From Trypanosoma brucei gambiense DAL972 (lineage: Eukaryota; Euglenozoa; Kinetoplastea; Trypanosomatida; Trypanosomatidae), in contig NC_026741.1 of assembly GCF_000210295.1 (NCBI RefSeq), positions 372,001 to 436,000 of the forward strand: DNA of 64,000 nt. Direction: 5' to 3'. The translations under genes were made by a program, and so were the position numbers. Below the pieces are notes generated by a model. The model saw only the letters and a program-made list of their open reading frames with translations, was not told the DNA's origin and did no database searches. Positions 13,301 through 22,045 of this stretch are shown piece by piece (position 1 is the stretch's first letter; each line of letters begins with the position of its first letter).

Positions 13301-16300
13301 CGATGGAGGAACAACCGTGGTTTAATGTGATTCGGCCGCACTTCTTGTTGGAGCTTCCAGAGACGCTACGTCGGGAGTTGTTATTCGACCACATGAATGT
13401 GCTGCTCGGTAGTGAAACACGGGAATTGGAGGGACATCAGACACGGATCTTTGCCGCGTTCTTCACACAATTACCGGCTGATGTGCAACGGGAGGCGGCT
13501 GAGGTGGAGCAGCGGTGGCGGCAAGTTACCGGTGACGTGCCTAGCAGTGCTGGGAATGAAACCCCAAGCCGGAGTGTGCTGTTAGATTTACTGGCCACTG
13601 TCGATACGGAGTTGCGCCAGGAGATATTGGCAACATGTGACCTCGGAGATCTTGAGGAATACCCTGAGCTCCTCCGAGAGGCCAACAGGGCCCGCCAATC
13701 TCGAGCTGTGGAGGCTGTGAGTGAAGGGGACGCCTCGGTACCACGTCAGCTACGGCGACGCGAGGGAGCGTTAACAGTGATGCGAGGGCGGCGCCCTGCG
13801 GATGCAGAAGGGGCTAATGCCGCTGTCTCAGTATTTGGGACTGATGCTCTGTCCACACTCACATTACCCCGCATACCCCCCGTTTTGCGTCGCATTCGGG
13901 GACTGGGTCCAGTGGCGTACCATCAACACCGTGACAATTCACTTTCCTGGTTCACCAGTAACATGAGTGGAAACCATCACCCCAGGAATTTGGGCCGCAG
14001 GCAAAACAGCCGTATTCGTGACGAGAGCAGTGATGATGATAACGTCAACAGGCGAGGGTACTCGTCACGAGGTTTCGCCTTCATTACGGAGGCGCATCTT
14101 GTGTCGTGTATCCGTGCACAACAAAGCCGTGTTGTGCGTGACGAGAGAGTAACCCCGCCACCGAACCGACAGAATGGTGCAGCGGGTGTGGAGAATGCCG
14201 TCCCCGCGATACCCAGTGCAATTCTGAAACAGCTTGTAGAACTCATATGGCTCAGCAAAGCTTCCTATTCGCCACTCGACCGTCCAACTTCATCGTCAAC
14301 CGACCTCTATGTTGGCTCCCAATTGGTGCAACTGCTAGTGACTGCTTGTAGAAAACCGGAGACAGCGGCGGAGGCGATGCTTTTTCTTGTGGACACAGTT
14401 CTAGAAAGAATACCTTCAACGTCGTATTCGCTATCGCATGAATCCGTTGGTTCGGAATCATCTCAAACTGGCCCTCATGGTGTCACCGACTCGGGCCGCA
14501 ACGCACTGCCTACAGCTTCGCTAGTTACTTCCACCAATGGGGTTGGTCGTGCTGTTGGTGCTTCTGTGGATGTAATCCGTGACTGTGGTCGTGTCGCACT
14601 GCGGACATTGCTTGTGATTGGTCAGTTGATTGAGCGCTGCCGTGCTGCTGGTCTGAGCGTTACAACCCTCCCCGATTCTGTGTACATGAAGGTTACTCAA
14701 AGTTCGGCTGAGTCACCAATTACTGCGCAAGAAGAGACCACTGGTTCTCGCTTATTTAAGAAGCTTGTTGAGCTCGTGCTCCGTGTTCCTCTGCCCCGTG
14801 TGGAGGCTGCATTCACACGTGTATTGTGTCGGCTTAACCAGCAGCTTCAACGATTGGAAGAGATCGCACCCGTGTCGCGACGTGCTCCGCGTGATGTGGA
14901 CCTCGAGTCTCAGGGTGACAACGTAATTTTCCATTTACGTCACCCACATCCTCTGCGGTGGCAGAATTTGCACCGCTACCCCTATGTTGATAGTGGCTAC
15001 ATTTGCAACAGGTGCAACACAACATTCCACACCGAAACTGTTGCTTTCCACTGCGAGATGTGCCGATTTGATATTTGCCCAGCCTGCAGTTTCGTGTCGT
15101 TGACGGTAGAAGAAGAGAGGGTACGAGGGCGGCATTGGGGTTATTCTCTTGTGTCGTCGAAGGGGACAATGGAGGCCGCGTTGCAGCTGCTGCGTCACCC
15201 GAACTGTACAGATGATATGGCGCAGGAGGTGATGGAGTTCTTTCGCCGTGGTATCAAGGAAAGTGCACACCGTGACAAGGGCGTCGCTGCAGCCAACACT
15301 AGCGCCGCCATCGCGATGGTTGAGCGCGTCATCATTGACCTTGCAAATAGTATTACGGTGGAAATACATGAGTGCGTTAACGCATTACGGGCTGCTTTTC
15401 CACACAAGGTATTCCAGTCGTTTTTCTTAAGTGCTACTTCTAATGAGGATGGGAACAGTGGTGGAACGGAGAGTCAACAATGGACAGCTCAGGAGGCAAG
15501 TGTTGCGTTGTCCTACATGTGTCTAAACTCAACCTCGAATAAGTTACTCGCTTTATTCCACCCATACGCCGAGTCCCACCGTCCAGAGCCACGTGAAGTA
15601 TCATTGATGTGGCATGCCGTGCAAATGTACTTGGCGGAAGTAGCCTTCATCCTTCAACACATACAAAACCGTTCCTCTGTTCTGCTGCCCCAGGCTGTGC
15701 TTCTTCTGCTCAGCACCTTCTGTCAGTTTCACATGGCGGAGCCCCGCAGGGATTCGTCTGCGAGTACCGCCTCAGAGAGTGTGAGTAGTTTGAGTTTGGA
15801 GAAAACCGACACAGAACGCTTCATGTTGGATTCAACACATGCCTCGTCGACAGTTTCGGATGCCGCGGACGCTGCAGCAAAGTTGGCCAATAGCGAGCAG
15901 CGGCAACACCGGGATCCTCCCCCTCACGAAGGCCCAGATGTTGGAAGTACCGACAGCGACGGTTCGGGTGATGAGCGCCCAACGATGCCTCGCGTCGTAA
16001 GGCAGTTTGTAGAGCGCAACAAGTTAACTATCAATGCGCTCATCCAATATGACCCAAAGGTTCTTGAAGGAGGCTTCAAGTTTCTTAGGTCGGAGCCTGG
16101 GTTTGTTGACTTCAATATACGTTTGAATGACTTTCATCGCCAGATCAGCTACGCTTCACAGGGCCCTCGAATTAGTCTGAGCATCAACCGTGGCCAGTGC
16201 CTCCGTGATAGTTTCGCGCAACTTTCCAAATTGAATAATTTCCATGGATCAATCAGTGTTCGCTTCAGTGGAGAGGAGGGGGCTGACGCGGGTGGTCTCA

Positions 16301-17235
16301 CGCGGGAGTGGTTCCAATTGATCGCGGAGGAGATGGTAAATGATAACTACGCCCTCTTTATTCATTCACGCGAGGGGATGACTTACCAGCCGAATCCCCT
16401 CTCCGGTGTGAATCCTCTTCACCTGCAGTACTTCCGCTTCGCTGGAATTGTCGTTGGTATGGCTGTGGCGCACCGCGTGGCCATTGATGTCCATTTTACA
16501 CGGGCTGTATACCGCCACATGATTGGCATACAACCCACATTCGGTGACCTCAAGAGCGTGGATCCCGAGCTGTACGAAAATCTCAAGTGGCTGTTGGTGA
16601 ATGATGTCAGTGATCTTGGTCTCTTCTTCACCGTGAGTTGCGAAAAGTTCGGTGTGACTGAGGAGGTTGAACTTATTCCCAACGGCTCGCAGGTGGCGGT
16701 GACAAATGCAAACAAATCACAGTATGTTCGCCTACGTTGCGAGTTCTGCATGACACGACAGATTGAAGAGCAGTTGCAGGAGTTTCTCAAAGGATTCTAT
16801 GCTGTCATTCCCCGGAAGGAGATTCGAAACTTTTCAGCGCAGGAACTGGAGCTTGTGATTTGCGGCATGCCAGATATCGATGTTGAGGACCTTCGTCTCA
16901 ACACCACATATGATGGCTACACCTCCACATCGCTGCAGATCCGCTGGTTCTGGGAAGTGGTAGCGGCGATGAGCAAAGAAGACCGGGCAAATCTCCTGCA
17001 GTTTGCGACGGGCGCCTCGAGGGTGCCACACGGCGGCTTCAGCAATTTGGAGTCATCGAATGGTTCGCCTCAGCGCTTTACCGTCTCCCGGTGGGCGGAC
17101 AGTGCGGAACTGCTTCCACAGGCCCACACGTGTTTCAACAAAATTGCGCTACCGGAGTACAGCAGTTGTGAGGAACTACGCAAAAAGTTAATGGTTGCCA
17201 TCACACTTGGGAGTCGGGGCTTCACCATGACGTAG
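4336..17235 (+). CDS. Giant HECT-type E3 ubiquitin ligase (HUWE1/Tom1/UPL1-2-like)
   Basis: This 4,299-residue protein has the size and layout of HUWE1, yeast Tom1 and plant UPL1/2. The N-terminal third is helical and armadillo-like, as expected for the DUF908/DUF913 region (from about residue 25, LLPPVLQRYVGRLHECL). An acidic hinge at about 2635-2665 is nearly pure Asp. Ubiquitin-binding-motif-like repeats (LPETLRRELL, then LRQEIL) lie at about 2995-3100. A compact Cys/His module with CxxC pairs at 3555-3587 looks like a ZZ or C1-type zinc finger. The HECT domain occupies about 3935-4299, with GADAGGLTREWF near 3980 and the thioester cysteine at 4266 in HTCFNKIALPEY, 34 residues from the C-terminus as in the family. 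It should transfer ubiquitin from E2 to substrates. Met17 is an alternative start. The frame is intact throughout. Confidence 0.95.
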   Translation: MLAVRGRAGSFRNQGGMTFQGNEYHVTQQLQLLPPVLQRYVGRLHECLVDCRLTPQVFHEILNDEEFFRDVRGSYNKRFGDIIKTVAGEWWSTCMKDILQRVSSAADGVDNAPAASCSAVRAANEETTEGTSSLDQVLPGKCDDEASSIEVCRDLRAVLLLAVVVCSPYCVIRGPDTPVITCTARVMLCRDPSIIYLGLLINLAQSNQAERSLDSAMVLRTLAHGWGSSPTFEDVVKCCLRARRRRQRRLAAPNEEEQVNAISTEEDDAEEAADIALLQLPGLVRDPLQIVPDRSAAQSSGGGGKCMSDSLHIGRCVLQSMASAAGNPERLLWWCRCRLLCMQLLSPADCEELLAGPSCDFFRSLWKVERMFGDILDLAEHDDDGEESDACYGGISSTSGVGSAPTVAALVGIVADIVRGWHRAENSGGAMGSIVLNYTSRNPFETVNRVVPGHRKFQQRSHRCLARDWQYGLLVQYHSTHLAVFPHPNSSYATMLPVMVAQLTDVLRHYPHYSPIQLMYSLALTRENTNTSVALNSGLVPAIVTVMRTYMDEKQEYGENASADNGTEGIRYGWSYKAAGVLHWCFTVLEQLATLSTHESVNPIVFLLSPAEEDGYELCHHICKKIFYPGGHPVLLVAAFRFFSACIHHNVRDVVPALQQRGVLDTLLKIGESTDILERYNCPRGEANSEEGVAVQQAGEGQPPLATSVKGNKVAPITLAEYSAYYEQAVPIVCICSMLQAFAVHNSTHASLVNRMIMRRFVWSLTVPYFPEVSSPLSVPSSPSTLAVLCVERVEPQRVFTRLAAAAGVDLLVLIRTLPPLQDYFFESVEETLKSLIEEAKQKGPPLRDVGLSMWNILACFSDLEYKQLAQRGSGRRGRSQRADQASEAADALLDKFKNCGKVVAGSLGTLLKLSSTVPFASPVSLLSNGNVLTSNLFDVQCMMFESLTREVIQFASDIVKDALQGGNNGVLTEEQAGALWSLFFLFFRKTSHGSSSANGTNHFRRDLANVIFDAFIALEMATGTQRTQEESAGSAVPALTPVAASPTVGDQVIGLMDAHSMWSSDFELSALANNLLSSALSMALPPSDRSPANTPLNFFAAVVDGPNAGNDAFGVRHVDTTSADAERGNTETGPSAVSGSSSAVERFRNDVSRLLTSSQTRHRHSLPTFHTHYHGSGVPLNPHTSGSGHIMLVAPSYILGGVRELLQKVAKSVTAAARVRKEEEDIKEEGDTSEAGCPPQKMQSEQMHHFAALEAVDLAPLREAEMRLQAAEAALSVGWKYISGNSGLVAFLHNIIGNLWRITECLLPVQNSQLLTGPLSSTSSALVNNPCNSCGVGGVAERGSAVATSDTTANSGATAGPPLDAEKLKTVVGYLTGILEALLKLPPDRGLQRFPWQPRLLYFALITWRSRGLELSPAMILGALAHLVDLGSEVFKRGATVISPSISACESEVDVEAVGDDRSPLTLGSPPRPDSHHPNRSEEDSMVRIRVAGDFADLFGEVLPSVSLRSERLVQLSLRNRTSRLDTPVAPRTPEVSATGFPRDTEEWRGFGPVSLAEYAPCWVLEVAATMHANDKSVGKMWVLIRRLCSKLCWIYHTYSSPVSANSGAGDDDQPKKGILLIERIIRLVLEDPVRNYTLLEFLAVVLSQDETTAQREALVTRTQLPYAILDCIVKEVRRIENEQNEDASKKKEKWSLRNSMLGQLFCFLSSCSVGALTEKGTGACPHYRGNSTSFCWMGHLCPHPHVGDKSGSHMRRGSARSSKVTRQIAKVLEEFGYKGDVSPQAPPSELETVTSDAVTGATSRRATGRNMRGTEAPGQNPAENARNDGDETATHQDDAVSGVSSVTKKCVDVKLKLSSVVGGTSSLPKSMLSECAVLVLDYLADDDETNEAEKWESLNTEDTRSDTLCTPRHVARRAAKVSGETNVLETPIICIAVALLAQLLDAGDTTLLSHIYKLNETSKKGFVMRAVSRLLREDMIPTSVCVHVLKALVDQSDHTEWVVYSAMVSAVQNCIRAGVTVLLKETDVRDMYASSVLGAGRKAIAPRVGGDVYRHSVPMDEFVTCLRTVVDKHPKAFCTVFNSACIVHIVSAEGNPKGDTRSAVLLAPRKPPRIHAMGSAPSPQRTTVEYVLDTLLRRLAQKQLPPSFVAAVLNNITTLPAVASIVTTYCVNVPVPESMRGAFLDQKAEEDEPTLNQKQEFGDSFLLHEATPRPLTPFLAVLLFMDERQLECLEPFLSNVAQKAPSRMAHILLQALDVTLTALSSENSGGNCLVTRNEEMELVHRASSRPSPRTMACSLLHALRLLLVVTSSSLVWRLCEELWQRGALDLLYRMVEQKCYSTEKDAATLILVIRRLLLAHSKCAGRSNGKVSPAAGHGVTAGSSVSRGTMTGLQGAELSDAHLGLMRHRQRRQQQQSGAEEDEEDSQTPPPDTGREEGRTLGEAGMSPLPTGMQQPHRQQFLQSGSVDDSFYLNALVNGNDSRREASDSNNRRRRSLEEGTFSGFLLGLGELLRPTQDIVSFESRNISDSTHDEDESDVTGDGDIGGVSPGQQAIHLVVGRIGGGFTPRGSGDGDDNSGHNEGGERNIARGARSESGFDMSGADDDDMGGNDDGGPHSDGGDDDDVEGADFDLNDTDDDDDDDDDDDDDDDDDDDDDDDEELLNFDSEYYDDEMERGSVSFSPHNRYPPGGLLGGTGPQIPFDSFTVGNEPRMDGRPASIEAWDFSSVRRDQRIRLEDLHPHGEGWSLPSAVPDPADFWSVFAHGRLEGADHMFHTLYGSSRHSSTSRLVNICSIVNMEVREQWESVQALHPVRQVLRETSEAPPDPEVTPPAPEAAGEPRNGDETAAWNAGGDDITLIGGNGDTQPLLYEPGHGEGQLQQQVNDRTGTDIATMAEANVAHVPGETATQGFSNSESSGATRILASPGSATDDVGAGLALLDFGGQSVAPQADPAETHIASDAGVTSSVVASAGSALTAPPTAIAEPPMEEQPWFNVIRPHFLLELPETLRRELLFDHMNVLLGSETRELEGHQTRIFAAFFTQLPADVQREAAEVEQRWRQVTGDVPSSAGNETPSRSVLLDLLATVDTELRQEILATCDLGDLEEYPELLREANRARQSRAVEAVSEGDASVPRQLRRREGALTVMRGRRPADAEGANAAVSVFGTDALSTLTLPRIPPVLRRIRGLGPVAYHQHRDNSLSWFTSNMSGNHHPRNLGRRQNSRIRDESSDDDNVNRRGYSSRGFAFITEAHLVSCIRAQQSRVVRDERVTPPPNRQNGAAGVENAVPAIPSAILKQLVELIWLSKASYSPLDRPTSSSTDLYVGSQLVQLLVTACRKPETAAEAMLFLVDTVLERIPSTSYSLSHESVGSESSQTGPHGVTDSGRNALPTASLVTSTNGVGRAVGASVDVIRDCGRVALRTLLVIGQLIERCRAAGLSVTTLPDSVYMKVTQSSAESPITAQEETTGSRLFKKLVELVLRVPLPRVEAAFTRVLCRLNQQLQRLEEIAPVSRRAPRDVDLESQGDNVIFHLRHPHPLRWQNLHRYPYVDSGYICNRCNTTFHTETVAFHCEMCRFDICPACSFVSLTVEEERVRGRHWGYSLVSSKGTMEAALQLLRHPNCTDDMAQEVMEFFRRGIKESAHRDKGVAAANTSAAIAMVERVIIDLANSITVEIHECVNALRAAFPHKVFQSFFLSATSNEDGNSGGTESQQWTAQEASVALSYMCLNSTSNKLLALFHPYAESHRPEPREVSLMWHAVQMYLAEVAFILQHIQNRSSVLLPQAVLLLLSTFCQFHMAEPRRDSSASTASESVSSLSLEKTDTERFMLDSTHASSTVSDAADAAAKLANSEQRQHRDPPPHEGPDVGSTDSDGSGDERPTMPRVVRQFVERNKLTINALIQYDPKVLEGGFKFLRSEPGFVDFNIRLNDFHRQISYASQGPRISLSINRGQCLRDSFAQLSKLNNFHGSISVRFSGEEGADAGGLTREWFQLIAEEMVNDNYALFIHSREGMTYQPNPLSGVNPLHLQYFRFAGIVVGMAVAHRVAIDVHFTRAVYRHMIGIQPTFGDLKSVDPELYENLKWLLVNDVSDLGLFFTVSCEKFGVTEEVELIPNGSQVAVTNANKSQYVRLRCEFCMTRQIEEQLQEFLKGFYAVIPRKEIRNFSAQELELVICGMPDIDVEDLRLNTTYDGYTSTSLQIRWFWEVVAAMSKEDRANLLQFATGASRVPHGGFSNLESSNGSPQRFTVSRWADSAELLPQAHTCFNKIALPEYSSCEELRKKLMVAITLGSRGFTMT
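12246..12321 (+). repeat. GAY (Asp) codon microsatellite inside the HECT ligase
   Basis: A run of GAT/GAC codons encodes the near-pure Asp tract of the ligase hinge. GAT and GAC alternate irregularly, so the amino acid run is longer than any single pure trinucleotide repeat. Flanking DNA from about 11930 to 12360 is also rich in Asp, Glu and Gly codons. Long acidic tracts are typical of HUWE1-like proteins. Confidence 0.9.
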
Positions 17236-18049
17236 CGTGAGAAAGGGAAAGAAAAAGGAAAAAGAAATTCGTTGATTGTGTAAGAATTGAAGGAAGAAAA
17301 GAAAGAAAGAGCCAAAGTGAGATTAAGCAAAGTGAAGGGAACGACACCGGAAACTCCCTTCACTCCTTTTTTTAAAAAATTGTCTCAAAAGTCAGCGGCT
17401 GCAAGAAGACATACGGAATAATAAACAACACAAGTAAGGGATATATATGATGTGGGTGTGTTGGACTGTGGAAAATAAAGCGTGATTAATTTGACAATGA
17501 AAAACGTGAGGGAGGAGAGTTTTTTTTGTTTTTTTTGTTGTTGTTGAGGGATGGGTGAGCGGAGGAAAGTGTGGCGAGCACACAAAGTAGATGCGTAATA
17601 TTGGTGTATGTCTGTTTTAAATACGCGTTGACAAGTTCAAGAGAAAATGCAATTTTTCTTTTTAAAGTAATCTTAGTGTAAGTAAAGAAATGAGAGTGAG
17701 TGTGTCCTTTGTCTTAGGAATATTTTAATTTTTAAAAGAATTAAAGAGAGAGAGAGAGATAGAGAAAGAAAGGGCTGCGGCGTATTACAGCCATGTGTGT
17801 GTGTGTGTGTGTGTGTTATAAAGGAGATGCAAATGAAAGGACCGAGTGGATGTAGTGGTATGGCCGGACGTGTGTGTAAGGAAGAAAAGCAAAAAGCAAA
17901 AAAAAAAGATGCTCTTCCTTTTTTGCTTTGTTTAGTTTTTCAGGAAAAAAATTATGTAAAAAGTATGTCTTTTAACATACACATTTCTCTTGTGCTTCTT
18001 TGCATCTTTCATTCTACTGCTCTCCCTCAAAAAGAAAGAATAATCCACA

Positions 18050-18084
<35 letters not shown>

Positions 18085-18929
18085 ATATCGGCCTTTTATC
18101 TTTCATTTATTTGCGGATTGACTGGCCTTAACCCCCCGACCTCGATACCCAATTCTTTCCCTCCTAAATAAATTTGCATTCGAATGCACAAGTAATTACA
18201 CCTTGAAACGTCTGTCGGTGTTGCTGCTGTTGGTACACGCAAAAATTATAGTGGAAAATACGCTTGTTTGTGTATTGGACAGTTTCTGTTTCACTTTTTT
18301 TTTTGTTGACTATCAAATGCTACTCTTTTTTCTTTCTTTTTTCTTTTTTTTCCTCATTCATGCAAGCCACTGCTTCTGCCTCCTCTGTTTCGCCACACGT
18401 CCAGCTATTATCAGTATCTCATATGTGGCAGGAAAAGAGAGGAGAGGGAAGATTGGATAAGTTAGTTTTTCTAAAAATTCCCTTGGTTGTAGGTTAAGAT
18501 AAATGTTGCAGCCGGTTTATTTGTTGGGGAGATGCGTATACGTATGTGTATATGTTTGGCTGCTTGTGCGTTGGAGTGGCTCCCGTGCAGCTCTTCCATT
18601 ATCTATTCATTAACACATAGCGGTCATACGGTAGCGATGTGAGTTTTGGAGGAAATTAAACACTTCGGTAGAGGGGGAGTTAGTTTCTGTCATATGTGGA
18701 TTTGTGTATTTTTTTTTTTTGTTGAGACCTGAAGTTGAGGTTCGTACCTTGCAATTTTACTCATTGGCGCCAACCTCTTTTTTTTTTTTTTTTACCCTCA
18801 CCGTTGCTACTGATAGTGGTGGTCTTCTTTACTATTGGCAACGTTGCCATTCACAAACCACGGTTCTACCTTTGTACAGTAGGAAAAGGAAAAAAAAAAA
18901 AACAAGAGAATATACGCGCGCAAGAGACG
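17236..18929. other. Intergenic region with microsatellites
   Basis: This region lies between the HECT ligase and lysyl-tRNA synthetase genes and I see no gene in it. It carries a GA-rich run near 17745-17770, a (GT)n tract at 17794-17816, an (AT)n tract at 18052-18080 and several T-rich tracts. Open frames up to 124 codons are built from these simple repeats. Confidence 0.7.
18779..18816 (+). promoter_or_regulatory. Spliced-leader acceptor for lysyl-tRNA synthetase
   Basis: A run of about 15 T residues is followed by a pyrimidine-rich stretch, and the first AG is at 18815-18816. No ATG lies between this AG and 18930. This decides the start: the upstream in-frame TTG at 18735 would be removed with the outron. 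The 5' UTR would be about 113 nt. Confidence 0.65.
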
Positions 18930-20684
18930 ATGTCGGCTGTGGAGGAGCTCCGAGCTCAAATCGATGCGCTCGCGTCGCAGATCTCTGCGGTTAAAAAAGA
19001 ACAGGGCGCCTCTAGTGAGGCGTGCAAATCCCTTGTGGCTAAAATGACTGAACTTCGAAAGCAACTTCCTCAAGAAAAGAAGGAAAAGAAAGCGGAGAAG
19101 GCCCCGGAGATCAGTTACTACGATACACGTCTCGCAATGGTGAAAGAAATGGGCCCTCTCGGTGCCGCCTACCCTCATAAGTTCCACCGAGACTACACCT
19201 TACCCGCCTTCCGAGAGTGTTTCAAGCCAATGTTGCAGGAAAAGGGTCAACGCCTCGATAAGGTCGTGACGATTGCCGGACGTATCGTCGTGAAGAGAAG
19301 CTCGAGCTCCAAACTGCATTTTTTGGCTCTTCAGGGTGATGGGGAGGTACTGCAGGTTATATCCATGGCGAGTGACTACGTTAATGATGGTTTTGCGGAC
19401 ATTCACAGCAAGATCAAGCGTGGCGATATCATTGGTGTGCGAGGTGTGCCATCGCTTTCAAACACGGGGGAGTTCTCCATGAGTGCCTACGAAATCACGC
19501 TGCTCTCCACATGTTTTCACATGTTGCCAGATGAGCATTACGGGCTGAGCTCAGTCGAACAGCGCTTCCGTCAGCGATACCTCGACCTGATTGTGAATCG
19601 AGAAAACGCGAAGACCTTTATCCTCCGCTCCAAGATCATAAGCTACATCCGCAGTTTCTTTGACCAGAAGGACTTCCTAGAGGTGGAAACGCCCATGTTG
19701 AACCAGATCGCCGGTGGTGCTGCTGCCCGGCCTTTTATCACACACCACAATGAGCTCAACCAGACAATGTACCTGCGAATTGCACCGGAGTTGTACCTAA
19801 AAAAACTTGTTGTTGGTGGCTTGGATCGTGTATATGAGATCGGGAAACAGTTCCGCAACGAAGGTATCGATCTCACGCATAATCCGGAGTTCACGAGTGT
19901 GGAGAGTTATTGGGCGTACGCAGACTACAATGATTGGATGGAGACCACTGAGGAGTTACTTTACGGTATGGTCATGCATCTTTACGGATCTCCTATTGTG
20001 AAGTACTCCCCGAGGGATTCAGAGGGCCGTCAGTTACCTGAGGTAACTTTTAACTTCAACAGGCCCTTCAAACGCCTGCACATTGTTCCGAAGTTGGAGG
20101 AGATACTAGGACTTAAATTCCCTGCTGATTTCTATTCCTCTGAGGCAAACAGTTTCTTTCTGGACATTTGCAAGAAGAACCAGGTTGAGTGCAATCCCCC
20201 CTTCACAACGACACGCCTACTAGATGCGCTTGTCTCCCACTATCTTGAGCCACAGTGCCACGACCCGACATTTCTGTGCGACCACCCGCGTATAATGTCT
20301 CCGTTGGCAAAGTGGCACCGTAACGACCTTCGGCTCAGCGAGCGCTTCGAGCTGTTTATTAACAAAAAAGAGATCTGCAATTCATATACGGAGTTAAACA
20401 GTCCCCTCGTGCAGCGAGAGGAGTTTGAAAGGCAACTGCGTGACCGCGAGAAGGGTGATGACGAGGCAATGGATATTGATGAGGGTTATGTACAAGCATT
20501 GGAATACGCGTTGCCTCCCACTGGTGGTTGGGGTTTGGGTATTGATCGACTCGTCATGTATCTCACAAGCCAAAACAACATCAAGGAAGTCCTTCTATTT
20601 CCAGCTATGAAACCTGAAGGGACATCCTCTGCCACATTCCCACCAGGAACAATGTTGAATGGACAAGGGGTGCCACTTCTTTGA
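18930..20684 (+). CDS. KRS: Lysyl-tRNA synthetase, class II, cytosolic type
   Basis: This 584-residue enzyme joins lysine to tRNA-Lys using ATP. A Lys/Glu-rich eukaryotic N-terminal extension (about residues 1-65) precedes the OB-fold anticodon-binding domain (about 105-215), which is followed by the class II catalytic core. Motif 1 ([10 protein letters not shown]) is near residue 248. Motif 2 ([18 protein letters not shown]) begins near 305. Motif 3 ([15 protein letters not shown]) begins at 532. Length and all three motifs are normal, and there is no obvious mitochondrial presequence, so it is probably the cytosolic enzyme. The start is the first ATG after the polypyrimidine-AG signal. The frame is also open upstream, but only from a TTG. 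Confidence 0.95.
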   Translation: MSAVEELRAQIDALASQISAVKKEQGASSEACKSLVAKMTELRKQLPQEKKEKKAEKAPEISYYDTRLAMVKEMGPLGAAYPHKFHRDYTLPAFRECFKPMLQEKGQRLDKVVTIAGRIVVKRSSSSKLHFLALQGDGEVLQVISMASDYVNDGFADIHSKIKRGDIIGVRGVPSLSNTGEFSMSAYEITLLSTCFHMLPDEHYGLSSVEQRFRQRYLDLIVNRENAKTFILRSKIISYIRSFFDQKDFLEVETPMLNQIAGGAAARPFITHHNELNQTMYLRIAPELYLKKLVVGGLDRVYEIGKQFRNEGIDLTHNPEFTSVESYWAYADYNDWMETTEELLYGMVMHLYGSPIVKYSPRDSEGRQLPEVTFNFNRPFKRLHIVPKLEEILGLKFPADFYSSEANSFFLDICKKNQVECNPPFTTTRLLDALVSHYLEPQCHDPTFLCDHPRIMSPLAKWHRNDLRLSERFELFINKKEICNSYTELNSPLVQREEFERQLRDREKGDDEAMDIDEGYVQALEYALPPTGGWGLGIDRLVMYLTSQNNIKEVLLFPAMKPEGTSSATFPPGTMLNGQGVPLL

Positions 20685-20883
20685 AGGGTCTCAGGCACTA
20701 CACGCGAGACAAATAGGCAGCTGAGCAACATGCAAAGGAAAAAAAAAGGTAAGAGAGAACGGAGGATCACAAATGAAAAAGCATTAATCCCTACGAAAAA
20801 CAACACAGCATGATTTAAAAAAAAACAGAATTCGGATGGCGTAATAAATTACACATTTCAGGAGCAGTGTTAACATAATGTCA

Positions 20884-21358
20884 ATTCTATTCGGTTACTG
20901 ATGCAGTAAATTATACCACCCTCTTTCTGTAGCGAATACGTGCTATCTCTCTGTTCAATTAACCTTCTTTTTTCCTTGCTCTTCCCTCTGCAACAGTGAA
21001 GCTCACAGATGTTTATGTTCCTTTGAACCCTTGTGAGACTGTTGGGTCCCTTGATGATTGTGGCAACTCTCCACGGAACTTATCTGACAAAATTTGCCTA
21101 CGAACCTATTACCAAGGCTGAGGTCTCTACAGTACCCTTGCTTTAAGCTCTGTGTGTGATGTATATACGACTATGAACAACTCGTCAGAGTGCTATCTTT
21201 GATGATCACATACATTTTGCTTCCTCACTGACAACATACCTGCATTTGCAATCACTCCTGTAAACATACATTTTTTGGCTCCTCTTTCTATTTCTTGAAA
21301 CTCTATGCTCGATTGCTCGGCGACTCCACGGTGATGTTCAATACAATAACTGATGTAA
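20884..21358 (+). repeat. Direct repeat A of the GP63 upstream region (solo copy)
   Basis: This 475-bp block is almost identical to 21533-22007, offset by 649 bp, with only a few substitutions visible. It carries the same polypyrimidine-AG acceptor (AG at 20995-20996) and leader sequence found before the intact GP63 gene, but no protease coding sequence follows it. Similarity stops sharply at 21358, just before the point where the downstream copy runs into the GP63 coding sequence. Confidence 0.92.
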
Positions 21359-21532
21359 TGAGACCTAGTGGAATACTGCGGACACTTCTTGTTCTGAGCG
21401 AGTTTCGTCAATGAGGCACAACATTATCTTTTACTACACATGATGAGCAGCAAAGAAAGGGAATCTCTTGTCGAGCTCAGGGAATGAATCCCAGTGGCGG
21501 TGACATGACAAACTTTGATATTACTATAATCC
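21359..21532. other. 174-bp spacer between the two GP63 leader repeats
   Basis: This unique segment separates the two 475-bp copies. It has no coding potential that I recognise. It may be the 3' flank of a deleted GP63 copy, which would make the whole 20884-21532 block one GP63 array unit without its coding region. I see no match between it and the flank after the intact gene. Confidence 0.5.
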
Positions 21533-22007
21533 ATTCTATTCGGTTACTGATGCAGTAAATTATACCACCCTCTTTCTGCAGCGAATACGTGCTATCCCTC
21601 TGTTCAATTAACCTTCTTTTTTCCTTGCTCTTCCCTCTGCAACAGTGAGGCTCACAGATGTTTATGTTCCTTTGAACCCTTGTGAGACTGTTGGGTCCCT
21701 TGATGATTGTGGCAACTCTCCACGGAACTTATCTGACAAAATTTGCCTACGAACCTATTACCAAGGCTGAGGTCTCTACAGTACCCTTGCTTTAAGCTCT
21801 GTGTGTGATGTATATACGACTATGAACAACTCGTCAGAGTGCTATCTTTGATGATCACATACATTTTGCTTCCTCACTGACAACATACCTGCATTTGCAA
21901 TCACTCCTGTAAACATACATTTTTTGGCTCCTCTTTCTATTTCTTGAAACTCTATGCTCGATTGCTCGGCGACTCCACGGTGATGTTCAATACAGTAACT
22001 GATGTAA
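21533..22007 (+). repeat. Direct repeat B: leader of the intact GP63 gene
   Basis: This is the second copy of the 475-bp block. It includes the tract CTTTTTTCC..CTCTGCAACAG with AG at 21644-21645, a strong spliced-leader acceptor. It implies a GP63 5' UTR of about 400 nt. A five-codon upstream ORF (ATG at 21658, TGA at 21673-21675) lies just inside that leader. Confidence 0.9.
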
Positions 22008-22045
22008 CGTTATTGTTCTCTCTCTTCCCCTTGTTCCTCCCATGT

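Noticed and set aside
18735..18929. N-terminal extension of lysyl-tRNA synthetase
   Set aside because: It begins at a TTG and translates a poly-T tract; a spliced-leader acceptor lies inside it, so it would not be in the mRNA.
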